64,000 bases of DNA from Acanthacorydalis orientalis (GCA_034766995.1 CM068322.1:7094589-7158588); one strand, 5' to 3'; numbered from the stretch's first letter, positions 50,928 to 62,623 are shown. Made by a program: numbers and translations. Notes: a model not told the origin generated them from the sequence alone.

Positions 50928-51250
50928 GAAACTGGCTAAATTCATTCTTGAATTATTTTTTCCTCCCACAAACCATACCAAAATTCTTTATCAAAAATAT
51001 TCAATAAATTATTATTGATTATTTTTGAGTATATGGAAACACCATCATCCTCAGAGTGCCAAGTTACCAAAAAATCGGCTTGAAAAAGATTTTTCTGTAA
51101 TTTGGTGTTCTGAGGATGATGGAGTTCTCATCGAAATTCGGATAAACAACAATCGAAAATAATTAATAATTATTTATTGAATATTTTTAATTAAAACATT
51201 TTGGTGTGGTTTGTAGAGTGAAAAAAAATCATTTTTGAGAGTGAAGATTA
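50928..51250. mobile_element. foldback element FB-A, copy 10 (best-preserved palindrome)
   Basis: The left arm runs from ATAGTTTTGAAACTGGCTAA through CCCACAAACCATACCAAAAT, TCAAAAATATTCAATAAATT, ATTATTGATTATTTTTGAGT and AACACCATCATCCTCAGAGT to GCCAAGTTACCAAAAAATC. After a few bases the right arm reverses it: TAATTTGGTGTTCTGAGGAT, GATGGAGTTCTCATCGAAAT, CGGATAAACAACAATCGAAA, TTATTGAATATTTTTAATTA, GGTGTGGTTTGTAGAGTGAA. A transcript would fold into one long hairpin. No open frame. Confidence 0.9.
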
Positions 51251-51348
51251 ATAAATAAGTTTCAATTTACTGAAATATATACATCTCATTTAGTTAAGTT
51301 TAGTTAAGTACAAAAAATAATAATTGAAAAGTGAGGAATGCTTCTTCA

Positions 51349-51656
<308 letters not shown>

Positions 51657-51658
51657 TA

Positions 51659-52190
51659 GGTTGGTGGGAAAATAATTGCGGTTTTTGTTGTGTGAATCTA
51701 ACCTTAATTTTTTCAATGAAAGTGTCATTTCATTCTGTTTAAAAGTACATATTTCGGTCTGTACTTTGGTAACATCGACTTTGGTTTTATTATTAATTTT
51801 GCTTCAAATTAAGCTACTGAATTAAAGATAGGAAAAAAGTAAATAAGAGTATTTTTTTGTATCGGCTCAAAACGGCTGATAAAGCAGTAGAAACTGCTCG
51901 TAAACTAAACTATGCTTTTGGTGTACGTACTGTAAGGAGCGTGCAATGGTGGCTCTAAAAATTTCGTGCTGGGAAAGAGAGCCTTGAAAATGAAGGTCAC
52001 GGGTATCCTTCAGTTCATAGCTACCAACTGAAGGCGTTATTTGAAACAATACCACGCACAAAAATTCGAGAGCTCGCACAAAAGTTAAGCGTTAGTCATC
52101 TAACAGTTTTGGACAGTTTAAAATCACTTCATTTAAAAAAATGTATATGAATTTTAAGGTCATAAACCTCAATTATTTGTCTATTAATAT
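51659..52190 (+). mobile_element. mini-mariner copy 4 (DNA-binding half only)
   Basis: The left terminal repeat GGTTGGTGGGAAAATAATTG is the cleanest in the family and is preceded by TA. The right end is worn (TTTGTCTATTAATA). The plus strand has the N-terminal transposase remnant from about 51860 to 52130: ADKAVETARKLN-like first helix-turn-helix, VQWWL and FRAGKESLEN-like linker, TKIRELAQKLSVSHLTVLDS. It then goes directly into the element's 3' non-coding end. No catalytic domain. Confidence 0.88.
51858..52130 (+). pseudogene. mariner transposase N-terminal fragment (copy 4)
   Basis: Read across two frames it gives a GNKAVETARKLN-type first motif, a TVQWW-type block, GKESLENEG and the second motif REL-QKLSVSHLTVLD. 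There is an in-frame stop soon after the second motif (TGTATATGA), at the place where the catalytic region has been deleted. It is not translatable as one protein. Confidence 0.82.
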
Positions 52191-52199
52191 AATATAATT

Positions 52200-52219
52200 T
52201 ATATATATATATATATATG
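52200..52219. repeat. short (TA)n microsatellite
   Basis: TA run between mini-mariner copy 4 and a LINE fragment. Confidence 0.95.
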
Positions 52220-52224
52220 TAAGG

Positions 52225-52595
52225 CTCAAGACAACACAGACAAGTATAGAAAAATGTATGCTAGGAATAACAAGAAAACATAGGAAATTAATAGAATGGA
52301 TATGAAAACAGACAGGAGTCACAGATGTTATAAGAACATTAAGAGTCTGAAATGTAGATAAGCGGGGCATGTTGCAAGAGGAGAAGACAACCGATGGACA
52401 ACAGAAATTAACTGGGAACCAAGCAATATGAAAGGACTAAGGAAGATACCAATGAACAGGTGGAATAAGGACATTAATTTTTTTATTATAAATCAGTGGA
52501 CAAGAAAGGCATTCGATCATACAAAATTTAAAATTATCGTAGAGGCCTTTATCCAGTCGTGGATTGACAGATGTTATTAATTATGATATGATATG

Positions 52596-52598
<3 letters not shown>
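52225..52598 (+). mobile_element. 3' end of a non-LTR retrotransposon (LINE) with broken reverse-transcriptase C-terminus
   Basis: Three consecutive frames give the C-terminal tail seen in many insect LINE polyproteins: KCMLGITRKHRKLIEWI, then QTGVTDVIRT, then AGHVARGEDNRWTTEI (from 52362), then MNRWNKDI, and finally VEAFIQSWIDRCY before a stop. The family pattern is GI.RRDR, WAGHVAR..DNRW, GRP..RW.DDI, EAY.QQW. It lacks the reverse-transcriptase core and endonuclease, as expected of a 5'-truncated insertion. The 3' tail (GATATGATATGATTTA) runs directly into a TA tract. Frameshifts near 52310 and 52440 make it dead. Confidence 0.85.

Positions 52599-52638
<40 letters not shown>
52599..52638. 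repeat. (TA)n tract at the 3' tail of the LINE
   Basis: TA run continuous with the ATGAT-type tail of the LINE fragment. Confidence 0.95.
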
Positions 52639-52639
<1 letters not shown>

Positions 52640-53817
52640 TCTATTTTAATAATTTTAGAATCTATCAAAAATATTAAATATAATAAATAATCAAACATAA
52701 CCCTAGTGATTACTCTTATAATTGTTTTATTCCTTGTGGAAAGTAATTTTTCCATTATAACTGTCAAAAACTATTTATTTATTTGTTTCATGTTTAAATA
52801 AAAAATTATAATAATATAGAAAAATTCTATAAATTGATGTATTCAAATTTTTTCATAATGTTGATATGTATAAATTAAAAAGAAATATCGGATATTATTC
52901 CTAACATGAATATGAATCATATCGTATTATAAGTATTCACAAACTTGTCTAACATTGTGTTCCATGTGAAAGAAATTAAAAAAAGAAACGAACTGCGTTG
53001 ACTGCAGCCGTTTGTAAAATTTATGAAGGAAACGAATGTAATATGATCGCTTAAAAAATACTGTATAATTTCTGGAATAATAAATAAAAATCGAATAAAT
53101 CATAAGATTATCTGATGAAAGTTAGTGGCGGTGCTATTATTTTACACGCTATAGATTTTCCTGTCGATATTTTATTTTTATGTTATGTGAAAATTATGTA
53201 TTCTTAAACTTACGTGCTTGTATCATAAGAGGTTTTATGTTGTGTCAGTCGTGATGGATTTTTTTTAGTTAAATTTTATGTGTTCAAGGAAATAAATAGA
53301 TATTAAGCAGTGTTAAATACGAGTAAAAGATTTATTACTAATAAAATTTTATTAGTAGAAAACAGCATTAGAAGATGTTGGTTTTAATGTGTTTTTCATG
53401 ATGTTGTGCATGTTTTTCAATGATTTCTATTTAAACTATTTTTTAGGTTTTCTCAAATAACTTTTATGTATAATAAATCGAGTATAAAGTTTTTCTAATA
53501 TTTTTTGTTCATTAATTATTGTACGAAAAGGAAACAATAAAAAATATTATGTGTAAAAATAATTATTTTATTTTATGAGATGATAGAATGATTATTCTTA
53601 GCAAACAATTTTTTTCATATCGATAATCGATTAAATTGGTGAATACTTTTATGTAGATTATTTTCAATTGGAAATAAGTATGAAATTGCTAAAAAAACAT
53701 GTACACCGAAACAGATTAGCATAAAAATACGTATATTATGTTAATGAATAAAATTTGTAAAATACTTTTTTATATATTTGTACTAATAATCAATTATTTT
53801 TTTTAATTTTGTTACAG
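52639..53817. other. AT-rich sequence, nothing recognised
   Basis: Contains TGTGTTCCATGTGAAAG at about 52945, resembling the FB-B terminus, but no arm follows. No gene. Confidence 0.45.
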
Positions 53818-53865
53818 GTACGAGATCATTTCTTAATAGAAAATGAAATAATTTTTCAACAATAT
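53818..53865 (+). other. possible 48-nt internal exon
   Basis: A good acceptor (long T-rich tract then TTACAG) is followed by 48 nt and a consensus donor GTAAGT. Of the three frames only one is open, and it spans the whole segment: VRDHFLIENEIIFQQY. The length is a multiple of three, so it could be included or skipped without shifting the frame. No family is recognised. GTAAGT and T-rich-CAG words occur often by chance in sequence this size, so the call is weak. Confidence 0.25.
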
Positions 53866-54066
53866 GTAAGTCATATATTTATAATTTTGTCTTTTTTTGT
53901 AAATTTATTATTTTCATAGCTAAATTTCATTTTTTGTATGGATTTTGAAAAGTTCTGCACTGATTAAATCTTTAAAAGAACTTGAAACGAAAGTTGATCA
54001 TTTATGTGAATTTCAAAAATTTTAATAATATGTGCTGAAAATTATAAAAGAAATACATTCATGTTA
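53866..54066. other. AT-rich sequence, nothing recognised
   Basis: No gene or shared repeat seen. Confidence 0.5.
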
Positions 54067-54613
54067 TGTTGGTAGAAAATAATTGCGGTTTTGTTTTCTG
54101 AACTCTAACCTTAATTTTGTTCAATGAAAGTGTCATTTTATCGTCTTCATATTAATATCATTTTAAAATGCATTTTATGTCTGTATTTTGCTAAAATAGT
54201 CGACTTTGGTTTTATTATTAGTTTCTCTTCAAATTGAGCTATTGAATTAAAGGTTGAAAAGAAACAAATAAGAGCATTTTTTTGTATGAGTTCAAAACGT
54301 GTGGTAAAGCAGAAGAAACTGCTTATAAACTAATGATGTTTTTGGTGTAGGTACTGTTAAAGGACGTAGGGTGCCGTTTGGTGCTACCAAAAATTTCGTG
54401 CTGGGGATGAGTGTCTTGAAAATGAAGGTCGCGGGCGTCCTTCATCAGTTCATAACGACTAACTGAAGGCGTTATTTGAAACAGAACCACGCACAATTTG
54501 AGAGCTTACTCAAAAGACATTAGTTATCTAATAGTTCTGGACCACTTCAAATCACTCATTTAAAAATGTATATGAATTTGAAGATCGTAAACCAAATTAT
54601 TTTTCTACCAACT
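54067..54613 (+). mobile_element. mini-mariner copy 5 (DNA-binding half only)
   Basis: 547 bp with clear inverted ends (TGTTGGTAGAAAATAATTGC and TTATTTTTCTACCAACT) and TA on each side. The plus strand from about 54265 to 54560 has the same transposase remnant as copy 4 (ETAYKLMM-type first motif, KFRAGDECLENEGRGRPSSV-like linker, RELTQKT.VI). It has the same direct join to the 3' end (AAAAATGTATATGAATTTGA) as copy 4 and the truncated copies. Confidence 0.9.
54265..54560 (+). pseudogene. mariner transposase N-terminal fragment (copy 5)
   Basis: Frames broken by several indels give a GKAEETAYKL-type helix-turn-helix, the KFRAGDECLENEGRGRPSSV linker and a shortened second motif. The motif ends near CTGGACCACTTCAAATC, then TTTAA. 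No catalytic aspartate region. Confidence 0.82.
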
Positions 54614-56599
54614 TAATATAATCAACTAATCAATAATATTTATAATAATGACAAACTCTGCTTTATAAATCTAGTTTGAAAGTAAATCGTGTTCTATGTT
54701 TTAATTCATTATATGCTACTTTATTTTAATATAAATTTATTTTCATACATTGTACTAGACTCAAACCTTTGAGATTTCCATTAGTTTAAGCTGAATACTA
54801 CATTATAACGTAATTATAGCGTATAAATTTACATTATTTATCAAAAATTATAATTTCTTATACAGAAAACAAACTTATTATAATATTACAAGAAATGATC
54901 AACATTGTAAAATAAACACTAGTTCCTTTATTATTATTAGATTATATTACTCTTTGTATACATCCTCGAACACAAAGCTAAGACGCAGTGGTTATCGAAA
55001 ATTTAACAATTATTCACATTTGTATTTATTATGAAATAATATTTCTTAAGAATGTATTGGAAATAGAATTTCAAAAAAATTAATCATTTTCGAAATAAAT
55101 GAATATAACCACTGGATAAATAAAATTAATTTTTAGTTTTCGTGATTTGTTTATTAACTAACTAATTTCATTGAAATCTTCTTTATTATATAATTTTTCG
55201 ACAATAAAAAATTATTCAGATATCAGTCTGCAGTCTTCAGAAAATATGATATTGCCGACTATAATTTTTTTATTAATGTAACAGCGTTGTTCTAAAATAT
55301 TTGATTTTTATTCAGCTAATACTAAAAATTCTTCAAAAATAATATTTTCAATATTTGTAAAAATTATATTTTTTTATAGAACTCAATTTTCGTTCTAAAT
55401 CAAACAAATTCAAAAGTGCCGGCTTGTTTTAAATTACTTTAAAATTTATTGAAGCTTTGTTCGTTTTATTTCATTATAAATATTTTCGTTGGCTATTTTT
55501 GATATCATTTAAAATAATGGTAATTGGAGAATTTATTTATTTAAAACTTAATTTAAGTAATTTAGTTGTTAACTAGTTACTACTTAAATAGACACTATAA
55601 ACATCAACCAAATTTACGATCAGATCTTTAATGTATGAAGTAAATTAAGTAGATCGTAAAAATGTACGAAAAACCTTATAAAGAAAACATTTTTTTATAT
55701 TTTTCACACACTGCTTCGTGATACGAGGTAGTTAAAATTAATAACGTCTGTCTATGTTTAAAAATAAAGGAAAATAAAAAAAATGAGTTATAGTATCGCA
55801 CATTCTTATCAATATATTATTATAAAGGTATAAAATAGCCCTGGATTTTTTTAATGATTTCTGATAATCCAATTATTAATCTCAAGTAATAATTAAAATA
55901 GCTAATTACAAGCATACGTACTTATAAGAATTTTTAAAAAGTTTATGTGTAAACTATGTAACTAAATATTTTTTTAATAAAAATAAAATCTTAATAAATT
56001 TTACTTATTTCCACTTAATACTATGGAGTCTTTGTAACATGAAAAGTAACAAATGAATTTTTTTTGTAGATATAGAGTTAGAAAATTTTTCCTAAATTAA
56101 AGGTTAAAATTAAAGATGAAAATCAGATTTTTCATTACGATATAAAATTAATTTATTGTTAAATGTTTATAAGTATATTAACTTTTAAGATTATAATCCT
56201 TTATTTTTATGATCATAAAAATAAAGAATTATATTATTATCGTTGATGCATCCTTATGGTGTTCGTCCTTTTCGATCTCTTTATTTTCTGTTTTCTTCTG
56301 CAAGTTTCGTATTTATCTAAAATCTATGTTAAAATAACAAAAGTACTGAAAATGTGAATGAAAGATAGAAAGTAACGTGATCCAAAAGGCCGAAAACCAC
56401 CAAGTCACATATTTTTCTTTAACTTAAACTTTCAAAAATCTATTATAGAAAGTCTTTTACATACGATAACATTTGTTTATATCGATATTAAAAAATCTGT
56501 CTCATGTATATCTAGGTGATATCTTGTTTCTTCCTTCTCCAGAGTATGAGTTCTGATCAAAGAAGATTTCTATTTGCACTCCAAGACAACCTGTTTGTT
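54614..56599. other. AT-rich sequence, nothing recognised
   Basis: About 2 kb with no frame over 60 codons and no shared repeat. Confidence 0.55.
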
Positions 56600-57175
56600 T
56601 TTTGAGTCGATAATTTTCCTTTAGAACAGGAAGAATTTTTTCTGCTATCTTTGATGACTGAATTTATTTTAATTCAATCATCAGAGCTCTAAAGCGGCTA
56701 CGAAAGCACCATTTTACTGAGATGCTTTTAAAAACCTTGTTATATAGAAGTCGTTATAACGCTATAAGATAGTTAGTTTTGATGTCGATATAGACTTCTC
56801 ATATGTTTATAACTTGTTTAACGAGGTGAGTTCCCTTCCACTACATTTACAAAGTGACAAGCATCACGACTCATTTCGTTAAAATAATTTGTTTATATCT
56901 TGCGGATTTTTGCTTGAAACTAAAGCAGCTTTTCGTAAATCCCTGTGGATACTAGTTGCAATTCAGTTAGTAAAGTTACATAGTACACAAGAAGGAACTT
57001 TCTTACTGGCCCATATGTAACGCTCAAGTATGGTTGACTCATCCACGCCTTCATCAGTTTTTGAACTCCAGTTCTCCTGGTTTCTTTGTTCTCCAATAGA
57101 AGCAGCTTAAGACTTTCTATCGACAGTACTTTGCAACAAGGTCGTTCTTTCCGTCATAAAATTTTCCAGTAATTC
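56600..57175 (-). pseudogene. decayed coding-like region, unknown family
   Basis: The region is clearly less AT-rich than its flanks. On the minus strand from about 57175 one frame stays protein-like over about 100 codons with only two stops: ENFMTERTTLLQSTVDRKS, then AASIGEQRNQENWSSKTDEG, VDESTILERYIWASKKVPSC, VLCNFTN, then IATSIHRDLRKAALVSSKNP. Shifted frames continue (MSRDACHFVNVVEGNSPR). No domain is recognised; an old retroelement, viral remnant or host pseudogene are all possible. Part of it resembles 10515-10550. Confidence 0.35.
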
Positions 57176-58611
57176 GATATAAAAGATTAACCGTAAACAA
57201 ATACCTAAGCAAGTATTCAAAGTATACGTTACTAATTCAGTCTTAAAGTTTCTTTAAATAGTAATATTTTTGTTTTGTTGGTAAATGTTCATATTTTTGA
57301 AATTGTATATAAAACGTGTTCATTCATTTGTAATTTAAATAATAAAGTAGACACACCAGACAACACAACCAAATTCAGTTCAATATTATATGCAATGAAT
57401 ATTGATAAGTTACTGTTACGTTAAAAGTGTCATAAAATTTGTGCAGACAATTTTATAAAACTAAACCTGGAACAACCATAATTTAAAAAATCATGTATCC
57501 AGATTCGTGAAGACTAACTGTGAGAAAAATTGTTTTTTTTTAATTTCAATCCATTATTTATTTCAAAAATCTTTATATTTCTTAACTTTGTTATTATGAT
57601 GATTTATTCTTACAACAAGAACCGTAACCTATATAGTTATAACATAACTCGTCACTTTACCTGAAGTTTCTTTAAATGGAATGATTTGTAATGAAGTTAA
57701 GTAAAAAATCAAACTAGATATTTTATTTATGTTGCTATGACTGAAGATTCATTATGATTGACACCACTGTAAATTAACCCCTTGACATAAGAATTAATTG
57801 AAATTAACCAAAAAATAATATTTATTTTTCAGCTTAACATTTATGTAAGCTTAACAAAGGAAAGAATATTTATACATTGCTAAATATTATAATTTAATAC
57901 TTATAACCAAAGTTAATAAAGAATAATTAAATAACAAATTAATCAATAATTCAATAGTCCTGTAGAGTATGAAACTTTTCGAAAAATTCTGGTAAATGTA
58001 GAGGTAATTAACATGTTTTTATACTGAAAAGTCGTTTTTTTTCATATATTATTTTTTCAGCATAAGTTCTCTTGCAAGATGTTGCTTTTCACAAGTGGAA
58101 GATATATGTTCAGGAAAATGTGCCCTCATTCGAATAACCTATTTGGCTTTCACTGTCACTTTATTACAGATTCAAAATAGAGATGCTGCAGAGTTTATTT
58201 CTATAGTTCTCACTTTAACATTGAATATATATAATTATTTCTTTCTAATATTTACTTTCTAGCTATACTAAAGTGAATTAAATCTTCGTGGATCTCAGAG
58301 ATGTCAATGCTTACAATGGAAAAAGAAACACATAACGTATCAGAGACGTCTTTGTATGTCAAGGAGTTAATTATCCTGTATTTAGAATTAAATTTTAATA
58401 TTCACATTTTACTAGTCTAATATTATATTGAAATATTGGTTATTGTAGAACTAGATTAAGTTTTAGATTGACGAGATGTTTTGTATTGTTTTTTTAGACA
58501 CATTATATTACTTAGTACATGCTGTAGTACTTATTCTGATTTATAATTTTTCAACAATATTAGTTTTTTGATTCAAGATTGAGAAGAAATATTTTTATGC
58601 TTTTACTCCAA

Positions 58612-58612
<1 letters not shown>
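57176..58612. other. AT-rich sequence, nothing recognised
   Basis: No gene or shared repeat seen. Confidence 0.5.

Positions 58613-58672
<60 letters not shown>
58613..58672. repeat. (TA)n microsatellite
   Basis: TA run with one TATG near its right end. Confidence 0.97.
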
Positions 58673-59244
58673 TGTAAAATTTATAAACACAACAAATCAG
58701 TTATTTTTAAATTTTGGTGGTTTATGTTGATTAAAAAATTAATAAGTTATGTGAAAGTGAAAATAATCGCAATGATAAAACTGTAATGTAGACGAATATA
58801 ACACTTTTTTTGTGGTATCCACTAAACTGATTTCTTAATAAAAACATTACTCTGTAACGCATTATTAAATATGGAAACATTAAGTTTCTCAAAACGTACA
58901 ATAAAACCATAAAATTGAAACAAGAGTTAATGTAACACCAACAGTAGGGAAACCATTTTCATACTTAAGTTAAAGAACCATAAAATACATTTCTGTTCAA
59001 GTTGCAGAATACAATAATATGAAATAGTCTTCTGTTAAACATATAGGATACTCTAGCATTTATCGGATATTTAAGTTTTCGATATTTCACTATATAACTA
59101 TTTACTATCCTCTAAAAATTTAAATTAAACAAAGAGAAATCAAGAAGATTGTGTTAATTAATTAATTTTCAACATTATAATTTCCTTTGTTATTTATTCT
59201 CTTCATTCTATACATTTTCTAGTCAAATGAGATACTTATATACT
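58673..59244. other. AT-rich sequence, nothing recognised
   Basis: No gene or shared repeat seen. Confidence 0.5.
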
Positions 59245-59262
59245 GTATATATATATATATAT
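59245..59262. repeat. short (TA)n microsatellite
   Basis: Short TA run. Confidence 0.93.
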
Positions 59263-59379
59263 AAATACATGTATGTGTTTATATATAGAAATACTATTCG
59301 AATGCAGAGAGAAATAAATCACACTCATACAATACGCATTGATTAATTTTCAATTAACAATATTCTCTATAAAATCTAT

Positions 59380-59695
59380 TAAGTACCGCACAGTGAATCA
59401 AATAGGAACATCTGTACATCGTGCTTCGTTCCCAGTTTCATTAGACAATCTCCACGATGGTATCTGCTTTGAATGAATGTGTGTGGATGTTTGAATTTTC
59501 ACATATGTTCAACGGCACAGACGAGTGTGGACCGTATGGTGAATGTATTCACACGTTCATTCGGCGGTTGTGTGTTCGTATTTCGTTAATTAATAATCCT
59601 GTAATACCAACAGAACGGTTTCATTTCTCGTATACGGATAAGCGTGCTTGTCTCTTTTTCATACAATATATCTTTACATATACAAGTTCGGTTTC
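59380..59695. other. island of balanced composition with a cysteine-containing frame
   Basis: The plus frame from 59457 includes NGTDECGPYGECIHTFIRRL followed by C. It superficially recalls an EGF-type spacing but lacks the full cysteine set. The frame runs on into a TA microsatellite, so it is unlikely to be a real exon as drawn. Confidence 0.2.
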
Positions 59696-59714
59696 TCTAT
59701 TTCTCTCTCTCTCG

Positions 59715-59757
<43 letters not shown>
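59696..59757. repeat. compound (CT)n-(TA)n microsatellite
   Basis: CT run to about 59715 with one interruption (CTCGC), then pure TA. Confidence 0.95.
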
Positions 59758-59760
<3 letters not shown>

Positions 59761-60202
59761 TCTCTATCAAATAATTTGTATCTTGTTAAAGCAGAAGAAA
59801 CAATTTTTCAATGTTTCCCATATTCTAATTTGGTCGTTGCATTTTTCTCTTAGAAATCAGTGTTTTGTTATGGAAATTAATAATTCTGAAAACAGTTATA
59901 CTAATATCGAATATATATACTAATGATCGAAAAGAAATTTTAAATCACACATTACTGTATGTATTATTTCATAATATTTATCTTTTAATTGTAATCTCAA
60001 TAAAATCACATTTCACAACTACTTACATTTTTAGAATCAATGTAAAATTAATTACTAAAATGCATGTTTTTATTTATAATTTTTTTTCGGATATTCCAGA
60101 AATATTCTTTTATAATCTTATCAGTTGAAAAAGAACTATTAATAGACACTAATTATTTTACGGATTGATCGTCTTAGCTATTTATCGAAAATTCTGGCAG
60201 TC
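59758..60202. other. AT-rich sequence, nothing recognised
   Basis: An 87-codon frame (59865-60128, +) is Ile/Phe/Asn-rich and shows no motif. Confidence 0.5.
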
Positions 60203-60288
60203 AGTATTCTTTACGAGTACAAATTTATTTTTTTAAAAAAATAAATTAGTATTCTTTACGAGTACAAATTTATTTTTTTAAAAAAATA
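60203..60288. repeat. exact tandem duplication, period 45 bp
   Basis: AGTATTCTTTACGAGTACAA followed by ATTTATTTTTTTAAAAAAAT occurs twice, 45 bases apart, with no mismatch visible. It looks recent. Confidence 0.95.
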
Positions 60289-60754
60289 TGGAACATGAAT
60301 GTATATGGTTATACTTTGAGATTACATAAAGGCAAATTTATCTAAATGTTTCATGTAAATTTTGTGAGTAATAAGAGAGTAATAACCATACATTTTCTCC
60401 ATATAGCTTGGCTGAATAGAAATATTATTCTCAAATATAATTAAATTAGGTAGGCCACAGATAAATATTTCAATAGAAAATAAAATTATAAAATTAAAAA
60501 AAATGTTTACTTTATTTTAGTAATGTGTATTTTAACTGGCAGATTTTAACATTATTAAATTTGTATACCGTATTTCTGTAATATATTATAAAATTTAATA
60601 AAATTGCAAATTTTATTTTTTTTTATGTTGTGATAACGCCTGTAATCTACATAAATAACTCATATCAGTAAATCTCATTTGTTTTAAATTATTTACTTAA
60701 TTAATATTGTAAACTCGAATCATTATTATTTATTTTTCCTTTTTTACATAGATG
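60289..60754. other. AT-rich sequence, nothing recognised
   Basis: No gene or shared repeat seen. Confidence 0.5.
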
Positions 60755-60952
60755 ATTTAATTTACGCTTTAACATCAAAGTATGAAAAAAATCGCAAATT
60801 AAAAAAATCATGTCATTTTTTATTTAGTATTTCAGTTCATTTCAATATTAAATTACAATTGACCTAAAATACTGAACAAAAATTACATGATTTGTTTAAT
60901 TTTTGCAATTTTTTAATACTTTCATGTGGAACCCCTAATTGAGTCATTGTAT
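60755..60952. mobile_element. foldback element FB-B, copy 3 (both arms)
   Basis: The left arm ATGATTTAATTTACGCTTTA, AAGTATGAAAAAAATCGCAA, AATCATGTCATTTTTTATTT, AGTATTTCAGTTCATTTCAA is mirrored by the right arm TTGACCTAAAATACTGAACA, AAAATTACATGATTTGTTTA, ATTTTTGCAATTTTTTAATA, CTTTCATGTGGAACCCCTAA ending TTGAGTCAT. The centre is about 10 bases. No coding frame. Confidence 0.85.
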
Positions 60953-61189
60953 ATTAAATTGTAAATATTTTTAAAGAGCTTATCCAGCATTTTTAAATTT
61001 TATATTTGTATTTATTTTATATTTTTTTCTTATTGCAACGTTTGAGTTACATTATTAAATATGCAAAAAAATTAATACATCATTGTTCTTGTAATTTGAC
61101 ATTAATTTTAAATAAGTAGATGAAATAATATATACTCAAAAAATTTATTAATATATAAAGTGTTAATATTTTATAAAAACTGTACACTT
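60953..61189. other. AT-rich sequence, nothing recognised
   Basis: No gene or shared repeat seen. Confidence 0.5.
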
Positions 61190-61640
61190 TCAAACATTTT
61201 TGTGGTGATAAATTTTTGATAAATAATTATCGATGATTTTTAATGGCTGATTATGCATATTTTGTTAGCGAAGCCATAATTCTTAGAATATTAAAATATA
61301 GAAAAATGTAACTTTTCTAAAATTGAATCATTATTATTATCCGGTCAATACGACTCAATAGGTACCGTAAAATTAAAAATAAAAATTATTTAGTTGTACT
61401 AGTCATTATTTTTGTCTGCTGGAAAAATAAACAAAATGGTGTCAGAAATTAGATATTTCTAGAAGATTAAAAAAAATATTTTTCTTCATTTTATCGATGT
61501 GAAAATTTTCTTTGCTCTGTTGACATTAATTCAATTAATTATTGAACTTTTAATGAACTTTTAATTATTTAATGAACTTTTTTGATTAAATAAATTTATA
61601 TGGTTTGTAAAGTAAAAAAAGAATTCATTTATTAATACAT
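61190..61640. mobile_element. foldback element FB-A, copy 11 (interrupted)
   Basis: The left arm reads TTTTTGATAAATAATTATCG, ATGATTTTTAATGGCTGATT, ATGCATATTTTGTTAGCGAA, GCCATAATTCTTAGAATATT. The outer right arm appears at 61515-61635 (ATTATTGAACTTTTAATGAA, TTTTTTGATTAAATAAATTT, ATATGGTTTGTAAAGTAAAA). About 200 bases of unrelated sequence lie between, where the inner right arm should be. Confidence 0.68.
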
Positions 61641-62192
61641 ATTTGTTTTGTATGTTACTCAAATGTTTCCTTAATTTTCTGTACACACGGTAGGTTTTGA
61701 ATATTTAAAAATAGAAAATTTTAAAATATGTAGAGAGCATTATTCAGGTAGATCTTGAACCGCATTTTGAAGATTTTTTCTCTACTTTTGTTCCGAGATC
61801 TGGCTTCCATACTGGTAGAAGTATTTCTTTCAATATAATGATTGTTGAAAGTGATATTTCTATATCGAATCTCATGACTCAGTAGCTTCCTTTAGTTATA
61901 TTTACCTACGACTTTGTCAATAAATATTTTTAAAAATTTTTCAAAATTCCAAATTTCAGTAAATTTGAAGGTGCAGTACGATTTTATTACGGAGTAGAGG
62001 AGTAATTAATAGACAGGTTATGCAATTTTATGCACTAAACTTAATCATTTTTTTTGTAAACTAATTTTCTCTTTCATCCATAATTGAATTTATTTTAATA
62101 AATCTGAGATATCAAATAAAATATACAATTTATATATTTACTTTTTTACACGTATGTGGATTTAGTTTACAGTCAAATATTTATTTCCATGC
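61641..62192. other. AT-rich sequence, nothing recognised
   Basis: No gene or shared repeat seen. Confidence 0.5.
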
Positions 62193-62193
62193 A

Positions 62194-62242
<49 letters not shown>
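62193..62242. repeat. (TA)n microsatellite
   Basis: TA run with a GCATATATGTA head. Confidence 0.96.
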
Positions 62243-62246
<4 letters not shown>

Positions 62247-62623
62247 GTGAACTGTACTTCTATTTATATACGTAAGTACTATTTTCATTTAAGTTTCCAC
62301 CCGTACAATTACATCTGGTGCAACGTTTAATTTAAATGTTGCACAATTTAAATTATTCTCCTTAAAGTTAATCGACTGTGAAAACATTGCATTTGTAAGA
62401 TCATTAAAAGATTCCGTTTCTTTAGCAGTTGATTGTATAGAGTTAAAAGTCCCTGTTATCAAATTTTACTTTTCACTGATAATAAATAGTTTGTAGCTGT
62501 GTTCGGGAAACTTTAACTACATTATTAATTTCTACTTTTCTTTATTATGCTATAACGAATATTAAAATACAAGAGACGAAAATTATTTTAAGGTCATGTG
62601 AAAATCATTCGATTTTTATATGC
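62243..62623. other. AT-rich sequence, nothing recognised
   Basis: No gene or shared repeat seen. Confidence 0.5.

Noticed and set aside
52940..52990. TGTGTTCCATGTGAAAG as a further FB-B copy
   Set aside because: Only about 17 bases resemble the terminus and no arm follows.
59457..59774. Frame with DECGPYGEC resembling an EGF repeat
   Set aside because: It lacks the remaining cysteines of an EGF domain and runs on through a CT/TA microsatellite.
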